From: an uncultured Verrucomicrobiales bacterium
GTDB taxonomy: Bacteria; Verrucomicrobiota; Verrucomicrobiia; Verrucomicrobiales; Akkermansiaceae
Assembly (NCBI GenBank): GCA_937916135.1
Contig: CALFTQ010000052.1
Coordinates: forward strand, 1 to 5,038
Reading direction: 5' to 3'
DNA: 5,038 nt
In this document: positions 1-4,988 of the stretch, in pieces
How the letters are laid out: every line of letters begins with the position of its first letter
Numbering within the stretch: the stretch's first letter is position 1
The notes under the pieces: generated by a model
What the model saw: only the letters and a program-made list of their open reading frames with translations
Databases searched by the model: none
Told to the model about the DNA's origin: nothing
Position numbers and translations under genes: made by a program

Positions 1-42
1 CTTACGCCCTACGCCGTGACAGGCTGTCACCCGTTTCACGGG
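1..42. repeat. REP-like palindromic unit A, left edge cut by the window
   Basis: The unit opens with CTTACGCCC at 1-9 and closes with CCCGTTTCACGGG at 30-42, and both blocks recur in the same order in unit B (73-81 and 101-113). The spacers between the blocks are 20 and 19 bases. CCCGT/ACGGG forms a 5-bp stem with a 3-base loop. Between the blocks, GTGACA-GGC-TGTCAC (16-30) is a perfect 6-bp hairpin found only in this copy. A run of seven T follows at 51-57, so on the plus strand the hairpin could act as a weak terminator. The unit lies downstream of psd and has no coding potential. It looks like a dispersed intergenic element, but its family is not identified, and more of it may lie outside the window. 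Confidence 0.5.
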
Positions 43-69
43 TTCCATATTTTTTTATTACCAAACGAG

Positions 70-113
70 GGGCTTACGCCCGCTCGCTATGGGTATGTCG
101 CCCGTTTCACGGG
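70..113. repeat. REP-like palindromic unit B
   Basis: This is the second copy of the repeat. GGGC-TTAC-GCCC (70-81) and CCCGT-TTC-ACGGG (101-113) are two hairpins separated by 19 bases. The two shared blocks (9 and 13 bases) are identical to those of unit A, while the spacer sequence differs. That pattern fits an element conserved for its structure rather than a simple tandem duplication. Just beyond it, GCTCGCC occurs twice around 124-142, and 154-165 holds AAATTCCAATTT. The segment 114-195 carries no gene that I can see and no clear terminator for psd. Confidence 0.5.
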
Positions 114-153
114 CTTTGGAAGTCGCTCGCCTGCGGCTCGCCAACTGCCCGAT

Positions 154-165
154 AAATTCCAATTT
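154..165. repeat. 12-bp palindromic sequence, first of two copies in the window
   Basis: AAATT-CC-AATTT occurs here and again at 4895-4906. It overlaps a second palindrome, TCCAA-T-TTGGA (158-168). Both copies sit in non-coding DNA flanking the gene cluster. The sequence is short and AT-rich, so chance is possible, but the two copies may be remnants of one dispersed intergenic element. Confidence 0.25.
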
Positions 166-195
166 GGAGGGTTTTTAGAGGTTCCCACCTTGTAC

Positions 196-1098
196 TTACA
201 CGATGGTGCCCAGGGTATCCCCCATGCGGGCAAAGGTCTCCACGCAGTTGGCCGTGTTGGTGAGGAGATCATCCGCCAGCTTCACTCGCCCCGGTTCAAA
301 GAAGGTCATGACCGTGGAGCCGCCGAAGCCGAAGTAGCCGTGCTCATCCCCCTTGGCCACCGCCTTGCCGGGCTCATAGGTCTGGTAGATGGCACCCACC
401 CCCGTGGCACCCACGGCCAGGCAGAGCACATCCCCCAGCTCCTCGGTGTGCAGCACGGTCAGCTCGCGCTTATTCGTCCACAACCAGGCCAGATTGCGCC
501 GCAGGCAATAGGGAGACACACTGGCCAGCGGGCCGGGTATACGCACCGGAGGCTCCGGCACACCGGCTGCCGGGAAATGGAAGCGGTGGTAATCCACCGG
601 GCACAGGCGGGAGAGCACCACCGTGCCGCGGGCATACTTCTCCGCCAGCCCGGCGCTACCCAGCAGCGCAGGCAGGTCAAAACGCTGGTTCTTCACAAAG
701 GCGCTCGTCATCTGCGAGGCATCCTGCCAGCCGCTGTGGCGGCCATCCGCCGGGAGGGCCACCTGCCCCTCTGCGCAAAGCGGACGAACGCCGGGGGCTA
801 ATTTACGGTAGAAGAAATCATTGAAACTTGTGTACTGGTCCGCCGGGCGCTCGAAATCGGCCATGTTGATATCATACTCCTCCACAAAGGCGCGGAGTTT
901 CTCCGGGCTGCCGCTGCTGCGGGTATCCTTCATCCACCCCATAAGGCGGGAGAAAAACGCACGCTTGATGAGCAGGTGCAGGCTCAGCCGCCCCAGCGGT
1001 GTGCCGTATACCCAGCGCAGGGCTCCCTCGCCCAGCACCTTTTCCTGCTCCATCTGCCCGGTGTAACGATTATAGAATGTGATACCCTGTGTTTCCAT
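196..1098 (-). CDS. psd: phosphatidylserine decarboxylase proenzyme, type II-like (GGST motif)
   Basis: The enzyme decarboxylates phosphatidylserine to phosphatidylethanolamine at the inner membrane, using a pyruvoyl group made by self-cleavage. The protein has 300 residues, within the usual range. The family pattern is seen in order: an N-terminal segment beginning ITFYNRYTG, FNDFFYRKL with APGVRP (residues 92-106), PADG with Asp118 (matching the catalytic Asp), YHRFHFP (170-176, the conserved His pair His171/His174), and GFGGST (257-262). By family knowledge, cleavage falls between Gly260 and Ser261, and Ser261 becomes the pyruvoyl group of the small alpha chain. GGST rather than LGST points to the type II branch. 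The ATG at 1098 is chosen because the upstream TTG at 1131 lies inside a terminator stem and adds a Phe/Cys-rich leader not expected in the family. No Shine-Dalgarno sequence precedes the start. No phosphatidylserine synthase gene is adjacent. Confidence 0.95.
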   Translation of the reverse strand: METQGITFYNRYTGQMEQEKVLGEGALRWVYGTPLGRLSLHLLIKRAFFSRLMGWMKDTRSSGSPEKLRAFVEEYDINMADFERPADQYTSFNDFFYRKLAPGVRPLCAEGQVALPADGRHSGWQDASQMTSAFVKNQRFDLPALLGSAGLAEKYARGTVVLSRLCPVDYHRFHFPAAGVPEPPVRIPGPLASVSPYCLRRNLAWLWTNKRELTVLHTEELGDVLCLAVGATGVGAIYQTYEPGKAVAKGDEHGYFGFGGSTVMTFFEPGRVKLADDLLTNTANCVETFARMGDTLGTIV

Positions 1099-1107
1099 GT
1101 GAAGAGC

Positions 1108-1136
1108 AGTATAACAAAAAAAACAAAACAAGGCAA
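1108..1136 (-). promoter_or_regulatory. putative psd promoter inside the ftsZ terminator
   Basis: On the minus strand, TTGCCT (1136-1131) and TATACT (1113-1108) are separated by 17 bases, matching the sigma-70 consensus at 4/6 and 5/6. TG stands one base upstream of TATACT, giving the extended -10 element TGTTATACT (1116-1108). The same nine bases occur upstream of ftsA. The -35 box is part of the descending arm of the terminator, and the spacer is its T-rich tail. Transcription would begin near 1101, two to four bases before the psd ATG, so the mRNA would be essentially leaderless. Promoter function is inferred from sequence only. Confidence 0.5.
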
Positions 1137-1157
1137 GAAGCGAATACCCTTGCCTTG
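1116..1157 (-). terminator. intrinsic terminator of the ftsA-ftsZ unit
   Basis: On the minus strand, CAAGGCAAG (1157-1149), an 11-base loop and the perfect complement CTTGCCTTG (1137-1129) are followed directly by TTTTGTTTTTTTT (1128-1116). This is a standard Rho-independent terminator, and it begins 21 bases after the ftsZ stop codon. It separates ftsZ from psd and indicates that psd needs its own promoter or depends on read-through. Confidence 0.85.
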
Positions 1158-1178
1158 CTATAAGTGATTGCCGCGATA

Positions 1179-2810
1179 TCAGTTCCCGGAGAACATATCC
1201 CGCACATCATTATACCCCAGCGGGGAGCGAAGCGATGAGGAACGCTGGGACGGCTGGGGGATAAATGATTCCGTCTCCTCGGCATCATCATCAAACATAC
1301 TGCGGACACGAGCAGAGAGCGCTTCCTCTGCGGCCACCTCACCACGCGTCGGGAACACGTTGATATTACGCGCCGTGCGCTCATTTGACTGATGATGAGT
1401 AGCCATCATACGCTCCAGTTCATCATCTTCATCATCAAACATCCCCTTCACTCGGTCCAGAGAATCGGAGATTGACGCCTCCGGCTCAGAGCCCAGGCCC
1501 ATATCCAGATTAAATTCACTCTGCAGGGCAGCATGGGATGCCGAATAGGGGGCAGGTTCAGAAATGGAGACGCTGACCGGGGGAAGCGGCTCCCACGATG
1601 GGAGCGGCTCTGCCTCTGATTCCATTGCGGGCTCAGGTTCTGGCTGCTCTTGCTCTTCTTCCGGTTCCAGATAAGGCACCGAGCTCTCTTCATCGCTCAC
1701 GTCCTCATCATCATCCGAAATTGCCGCAGGGGTCTCTTCTGACTCCACCTCTTCCTGTGCGGCAGCAGATTCAGGTTCGTCGGCTTCAGAGGCAGTTTCC
1801 GCTGCAGCGGCGGCAGATTCATCTGCCAGCACGGCAGCCTGCATCTCATGATAATCTACGGAAGCAATGAGGCTCACACGCATCTCCTCACCCAGGCGAG
1901 GCTTGACAACCGCCCCGAAAAACACATTCACATCATCCCCGGCAAGCCCCTCGCGCACTGTTTCCATAGCCATACGCAACTCTGCAAGAGACATGTTATT
2001 ACCCCCGGCAATATGGACAATGACCGTCCGGGCATATTTCAATGCATCATGATAGGCCACCAGGGGAGATTCCAAAGCCGCCCGGGCGGCATCCACCGCA
2101 CGCTTGGGGCCATACCCCTTGCCGGTGCCGTATATGCACCGGGAATCATTGTTATCCAGCGCCGTCACCAGTTCATCCAGACCGATATTGATGATACCGG
2201 GAGAATTAGCCAGCAGAGGAACAGACGCTGTGGCCTGCGACAGCAGCGCATTGGCCTCCTCAAACACGGCCTGGGCTCCGACCCGGCTGCGGAAGAGGTC
2301 TTCCATGTAATCATTCTCAAAGCAGAACACTATATCAGAAATGGCTGCTATCTCCTCCAGCGCGACATCTGCCTGCTTGCGGCGGCGCGCCCCTTCGAAC
2401 CCGAAAGGCATGACCACCACCGAGGCCAGGAAGATACCCGCCTCCTTTGCCTTGCGGGCCAGCACCGGCGCCACACCGGACCCAGTGCCGCCCCCCAGCC
2501 CCACTACCATGACCAGCAGGCGGGAATCCCGCAGCAGCTCGTCTATCTGAGCGCCACTCTCTGCGATAGCCAGGCGGGCTACCTCGGGGTCGCCACCGGA
2601 ACCAAGGCCATGATTCAGGCCGGCGCCAAGCTGCAGGAATTCAACATTGCCGCATTCGCGGCCCAGGCGTTCATCCAGCGACATGATACACAGGCGCACA
2701 TTCTCTGCGCTGGACCCGCTGAAACGCTGCAATATGCTGGCACCGGCACCGCCAAGACCGACGATGACGATACCATCTTCTTTCCGTGAAGTGGTCTGGT
2801 AAGGAAGCAT
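1179..2810 (-). CDS. ftsZ: cell division protein FtsZ, divergent, with a long acidic C-terminal tail
   Basis: FtsZ is a tubulin-like GTPase that polymerises at midcell and recruits the division machinery. At 543 residues it is well above the usual 350-400. The GTPase core (about 12-324) shows the T1 loop GLGGAGAS (18-25), T2 region SLDERL (44-49), T3 GSGGDPEV (70-77), the tubulin signature GGGTGSG (106-112), T5 with MPFGFEG (134-140), T6 FEND (164-167) and GTGKGYGPKRA (228-238). The T7 loop reads NIGLDE (208-213) where FtsZ normally has NxDxxD. Residues 325-450 form a linker rich in Glu, Asp, Ala, Pro and Ser. V-[K/R]-x-M-F then occurs three times, the last at the C-terminus, and no standard IPAFLR-type peptide is present. 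The identity is supported by the ftsA neighbour 29 bases upstream and the intact core motifs. The gene is probably cotranscribed with ftsA and ends at the terminator at 1157-1116. Confidence 0.95.
   Translation of the reverse strand: MLPYQTTSRKEDGIVIVGLGGAGASILQRFSGSSAENVRLCIMSLDERLGRECGNVEFLQLGAGLNHGLGSGGDPEVARLAIAESGAQIDELLRDSRLLVMVVGLGGGTGSGVAPVLARKAKEAGIFLASVVVMPFGFEGARRRKQADVALEEIAAISDIVFCFENDYMEDLFRSRVGAQAVFEEANALLSQATASVPLLANSPGIINIGLDELVTALDNNDSRCIYGTGKGYGPKRAVDAARAALESPLVAYHDALKYARTVIVHIAGGNNMSLAELRMAMETVREGLAGDDVNVFFGAVVKPRLGEEMRVSLIASVDYHEMQAAVLADESAAAAAETASEADEPESAAAQEEVESEETPAAISDDDEDVSDEESSVPYLEPEEEQEQPEPEPAMESEAEPLPSWEPLPPVSVSISEPAPYSASHAALQSEFNLDMGLGSEPEASISDSLDRVKGMFDDEDDELERMMATHHQSNERTARNINVFPTRGEVAAEEALSARVRSMFDDDAEETESFIPQPSQRSSSLRSPLGYNDVRDMFSGN
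1182..1457 (-). other. FtsZ C-terminal segment with three V-[K/R]-x-M-F motifs
   Basis: This protein-level repeat lies within ftsZ. DRVKGMFDD (residues 452-460, bases 1457-1431), ARVRSMFDD (500-508, bases 1313-1287) and DVRDMFSGN (535-543, bases 1208-1182) share the pattern V-[K/R]-x-M-F-[D/S]. The first two also share the DNA string ATGTTTGATGATGA. The third copy takes the position of the conserved C-terminal peptide that in other FtsZ proteins binds FtsA, ZipA and other partners. Partner binding by these motifs is inferred. Confidence 0.6.
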
Positions 2811-2839
2811 GGAGGCTGTATGCTAGAGGTGAAAAAAAA
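2811..2839 (-). promoter_or_regulatory. ftsA-ftsZ junction lacking a Shine-Dalgarno sequence
   Basis: Twenty-nine bases separate the ftsA TGA from the ftsZ ATG. The stretch starts with eight T and ends with GCCTCC immediately before the ATG, which is the complement of a Shine-Dalgarno sequence rather than the sequence itself. There is no GGAG-like element, so ftsZ translation must start by another route, such as coupling to ftsA or an unstructured start region. No promoter is evident in the gap, which favours cotranscription with ftsA. Confidence 0.45.
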
Positions 2840-4057
2840 TCAACGGCCGAATCCCAGCATGCGCATGAAGCGCGGAAGCCACCCCGGGCGTCCGGGGCGG
2901 AGGGCATCATCATCAAACCGCTGCGCATAGCGGATAAGGCCTATGGCCGTGCAATAGCGCGGGTCTGCCAGGTAGGAATGACTCTGCCCGGGAGCCAGAG
3001 GAGTAGGCTGATATACCGGCTTACCGCCAAATATGTACTTGCACAGGCCATCCAGACCGCGCATGAAACTGGTGCCGCCGCTCAGGTAAATTCCCATGCT
3101 GGTGTTGAGCATTTCCTGGGGAATACGGTCGCGCACCTGCAGAAGCACAGCCGCCAGGCTGTTGCGGATAATTCGATTGAGCTGGCCGCGTTCGATGGAT
3201 ACATCGTGCATGCCCAGCTCACTCTTGTACTGGGCGAGGGAGTGATCCTTGATATCGCCGAAGGCGTTGCCCTCGGTGCGTTTCAATACCTCCGCAGCAG
3301 TGAAACTCACGCGCTGCTCAGTCTGCCGCACAATTTCCTGATTCACGTTGTTGCCCCCCATGGGAATGCAGCCGGCCGCCACCACATCGCCCCCTTTGTA
3401 GCATATAAAGTCAGTGGTTCCGCCACCAATATCTATCAGCAAAGCCCCACTGTCCTTCTGCTGTCGGGTCAGCACCATCTGCGCGGTGGCCAGCGGAGCA
3501 AACACTATCTCTTCCACCTCCAACGGCACCTGGCGCACGCAAAGCAACGAATTCTGCAGGCGTGTTTTAATCCCGTGCATAATGTGGCAGTTCACATCTA
3601 TGGTGCGGCCGGATAACCCGACAGGGTGCCGAGTCGGTTCCCCACCATCAATGGAAAAACCACCAAGTTCCCGGTTTACACAAAAACGGTCAGACGAAAG
3701 CTCCAGTTTCTCTGCCTTTTCCTTGGCGGTGATGGCATGATTATCCGTGACAATTGTCTCATTATCCGGCAGGCGGTAAGAACCCACGCTATTCTCTCCC
3801 ACTATATGCTCACCCGTGACAGAGAGAAACACGTTGAGGATATCGACATCCGCATGGTCCTGGGCAAGTTGCCAGGCATCGCACACGCACTGGCGAGCCA
3901 TGGAGGGATCCGTAATCTCACCTTTACGCACACCGGCACTCTTCGCCTCACCGATACCAATGATGGTTGCCGTTGCGTCGGGGCGTATTTCTCCCACCAC
4001 CATGCAGGTTTTTGTAGTGCCGATTTCCAGGCCTACGAGGATTTTGGATTGAGCCAT
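2840..4057 (-). CDS. ftsA: cell division protein FtsA
   Basis: FtsA is an actin-like ATPase that anchors FtsZ filaments to the cytoplasmic membrane and recruits later division proteins. The 405 residues match the usual length (about 420 in E. coli). Visible motifs are phosphate-1 VGLEIGTTK (8-16), the 1C domain peculiar to FtsA (roughly 80-165, including VTGEHI at 80-85), EEIVFAPLATA (182-192), phosphate-2 IDIGGGTTDF (208-217), GGNNVNQEI (234-242) and the adenosine motif YLSGGTSFMRGL (324-335). The C-terminal stretch GWLPRFMRMLGFGR (392-405) is basic and hydrophobic, fitting the membrane-targeting amphipathic helix. The start is a good fit because only seven residues precede the phosphate-1 motif, although no Shine-Dalgarno sequence is present. 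It is the first gene of the ftsA-ftsZ unit. No ftsQ, ddl or mur gene is next to it. Confidence 0.96.
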   Translation of the reverse strand: MAQSKILVGLEIGTTKTCMVVGEIRPDATATIIGIGEAKSAGVRKGEITDPSMARQCVCDAWQLAQDHADVDILNVFLSVTGEHIVGENSVGSYRLPDNETIVTDNHAITAKEKAEKLELSSDRFCVNRELGGFSIDGGEPTRHPVGLSGRTIDVNCHIMHGIKTRLQNSLLCVRQVPLEVEEIVFAPLATAQMVLTRQQKDSGALLIDIGGGTTDFICYKGGDVVAAGCIPMGGNNVNQEIVRQTEQRVSFTAAEVLKRTEGNAFGDIKDHSLAQYKSELGMHDVSIERGQLNRIIRNSLAAVLLQVRDRIPQEMLNTSMGIYLSGGTSFMRGLDGLCKYIFGGKPVYQPTPLAPGQSHSYLADPRYCTAIGLIRYAQRFDDDALRPGRPGWLPRFMRMLGFGR

Positions 4058-4100
4058 AACGAATGTTAAATTTACGAAGTAACAGGATTTTTGAACGCTT

Positions 4101-4127
4101 GAAAAAAGTATAACACAGGAGCCCTGT
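4101..4127 (-). terminator. possible weak terminator or operator-like inverted repeat
   Basis: On the minus strand ACAGG-GCT-CCTGT (4127-4115) is a short hairpin followed by GTTATAC and six T (4107-4102). It could end the upstream lipoprotein transcript. However, the stem is only 5 bp and the T run starts late. The inverted repeat also abuts and slightly overlaps the putative ftsA -10 element, so it could instead be a regulator site. Confidence 0.25.
4107..4115 (-). promoter_or_regulatory. putative ftsA promoter, extended -10 element
   Basis: TGTTATACT on the minus strand is an extended -10 element (TG-n-TATAAT with one mismatch). It is identical over nine bases to the element in front of psd. 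No good -35 hexamer lies at 16-18 bases upstream, which extended -10 promoters can tolerate. The start of transcription would fall near 4100, giving a leader of about 43 bases before ftsA with no Shine-Dalgarno sequence. Confidence 0.45.
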
Positions 4128-4132
4128 ACTTG

Positions 4133-4147
4133 CGCGCGAAATGCGCG
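4133..4147. repeat. GC-only inverted repeat after the lipoprotein gene
   Basis: CGCGC-GAAAT-GCGCG forms a 5-bp all-GC stem with a 5-base loop. It starts six bases after the stop codon of the lipoprotein gene. No T run follows directly, so by itself it is not an intrinsic terminator. Together with the hairpin at 4115-4127 it may slow or stabilise the transcript end. It occupies the -35 area of the putative ftsA promoter. Confidence 0.3.
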
Positions 4148-4153
4148 TCATAT

Positions 4154-4678
4154 TCACGGCTTGGCCAGCACCTGCCCGCACAGCTCCGGCTCAGGCATAA
4201 TTACCGGCCGCAAACTCACATATTGCTCCGAGTATTCCTCTGACGGCACAAACAAGAACCCAGGCTTACGATCGCGCACCTCGTACGAAGTCGCACGAAA
4301 AAGCGGCAACACCTGATCCGTACTCGGGTCATAGGCTTGCTCTCCGGTGTATTTCCCCTTTACGATATACTCCACGTTCTGATCTTTTCCGAAAGTCGCA
4401 TTCGGCAGCGGCTCCTCTGGCCCGCGGTCGGGCGTATGCACCAGAGACTCATCCATCATCACCAGTTTAGAGGTCCGCCAGCTCTGCCCGGGCTCCCGGA
4501 GATACCCCCAGAAGCGGCACAGCGGCACATAATAACGCCGCCCCACAAAGTAATCTCCCTTCTCCTCCCGGGCTATCGCCGATTCCCGCTCCCGCAAAGC
4601 CTCACAATCCGAGCGCAGGGAGTGACACTGAGTCAGCACCAAACAAGCAACCAGAGCAACGATAAGATTCTTATTCAT
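4154..4678 (-). CDS. putative lipoprotein of unknown function
   Basis: The product has 174 residues and I do not recognise its family. The N-terminus MNKNLIVALVACLVLTQC has a short polar start, a hydrophobic core of about 12 residues and Cys18, consistent with a type II signal peptide. The Gln at -1 of the lipobox is atypical, so a plain signal peptide or membrane anchor is also possible. The mature part is polar and aromatic-rich, with DYFVGRRYYVP, RFWGYLREPGQSW, a Glu/Pro stretch and GFLFVPSEEYSEQY near the end. No catalytic motif is visible, and a cell-envelope location is inferred. The ATG at 4678 is chosen for its signal peptide. The in-frame ATG at 4687 adds three residues and has GGGG seven bases upstream. 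A TTG at 4969 would add a Cys/Arg-rich stretch that does not look like protein. It lies 96 bases upstream of ftsA, probably in a separate transcript. Confidence 0.75.
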   Translation of the reverse strand: MNKNLIVALVACLVLTQCHSLRSDCEALRERESAIAREEKGDYFVGRRYYVPLCRFWGYLREPGQSWRTSKLVMMDESLVHTPDRGPEEPLPNATFGKDQNVEYIVKGKYTGEQAYDPSTDQVLPLFRATSYEVRDRKPGFLFVPSEEYSEQYVSLRPVIMPEPELCGQVLAKP

Positions 4679-4688
4679 GAACGCCATT

Positions 4689-4717
4689 GTTCTACCCCAT
4701 TGCACGAGCAGGGTCAA
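4689..4717 (-). promoter_or_regulatory. possible promoter of the lipoprotein gene
   Basis: TTGACC (4717-4712) and TAGAAC (4694-4689) on the minus strand are spaced by 17 bases. Transcription would begin near 4682, four bases before the ATG at 4678, giving another nearly leaderless mRNA. If the ATG at 4687 is used instead, this promoter cannot serve it and GGGG at 4698-4695 may be its ribosome binding site. The -10 box is weak. Confidence 0.3.
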
Positions 4718-4933
4718 GCTTAAACTACGCCCCGCGCGCACATGGGTTACAAAGGTTTTGCAAGCCAATAGAAATATCAGTAACATTTTGGAAGAAGCCC
4801 CCTCACAGCCTTCATGCGCCAGCACGAAACACCGCCTGCTGCCGCATGAAAACAGCACCGTGCGCCGCATCCCCCGGGGTATACACCAAAGCACAAATTC
4901 CAATTTTTCGAGCCGCAAGGGTGAGCTTCCTTC
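4718..4933. other. intergenic stretch without a recognisable gene
   Basis: The minus strand stays open here in frame with the lipoprotein gene, but the translation is rich in Cys, Arg and Ser and starts only at a TTG, so I treat it as non-coding. It contains the perfect palindrome CCCCGGGG (4872-4879) and the second copy of AAATTCCAATTT (4895-4906). No RNA gene, strong promoter or mobile-element end is visible. Confidence 0.5.
4895..4906. repeat. 12-bp palindromic sequence, second copy
   Basis: AAATTCCAATTT is identical to 154-165. The flanks differ: TTTCGAGCC follows here, while TGGAGGG follows the first copy. The shared unit is therefore either very short or a degraded remnant. Confidence 0.25.
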
Positions 4934-4954
4934 AAAAAAAACATCATTAATGTT
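4934..4954 (-). terminator. weak terminator-like hairpin for an upstream gene outside the window
   Basis: On the minus strand AACAT-TAATG-ATGTT (4954-4940) leads into eight T (4941-4934, the first two overlapping the stem). The stem is only 5 bp and AT-rich, so stability is doubtful. The position would suit the end of a minus-strand gene whose body lies beyond base 5038. Confidence 0.3.
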
Positions 4955-4988
4955 ACCACTTCTTACCAAATCTCAGATATATACGTAT

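Noticed and set aside
16..801. Plus-strand open frame of 261 codons
   Set aside because: It is antisense to psd, whose family motifs are clear on the minus strand, and its translation is His/Gly/Arg-rich with no recognisable domain.
1099..1131. Upstream TTG start for psd adding eleven residues
   Set aside because: It lies in the terminator stem and T tract, encodes a Phe/Cys-rich leader and would remove the promoter from upstream of the start.
1848..2789. Plus-strand open frame of 313 codons
   Set aside because: It lies opposite the FtsZ GTPase core and is a shadow of that GC-rich gene; no motif is visible.
1179..2810. Bacterial tubulin (BtubA/B) instead of FtsZ
   Set aside because: GGGTGSG and a Glu in T7 are tubulin-like, but the compact core, MPFGFEG segment, FtsZ-type GTG-x-G block and ftsA neighbour all identify FtsZ.
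2786..3616. Plus-strand open frame of 276 codons with ATGGAGG-like start context
   Set aside because: It is antisense to FtsA and the translation resembles no protein family. The GGAGG belongs to the complement of the CCTCC before ftsZ and follows rather than precedes a nearby ATG.
4688..4969. N-terminal extension of the lipoprotein gene from a TTG
   Set aside because: The translation is Cys/Arg/Ser-rich without domain character and would bury the signal peptide nearly 100 residues inside the protein.
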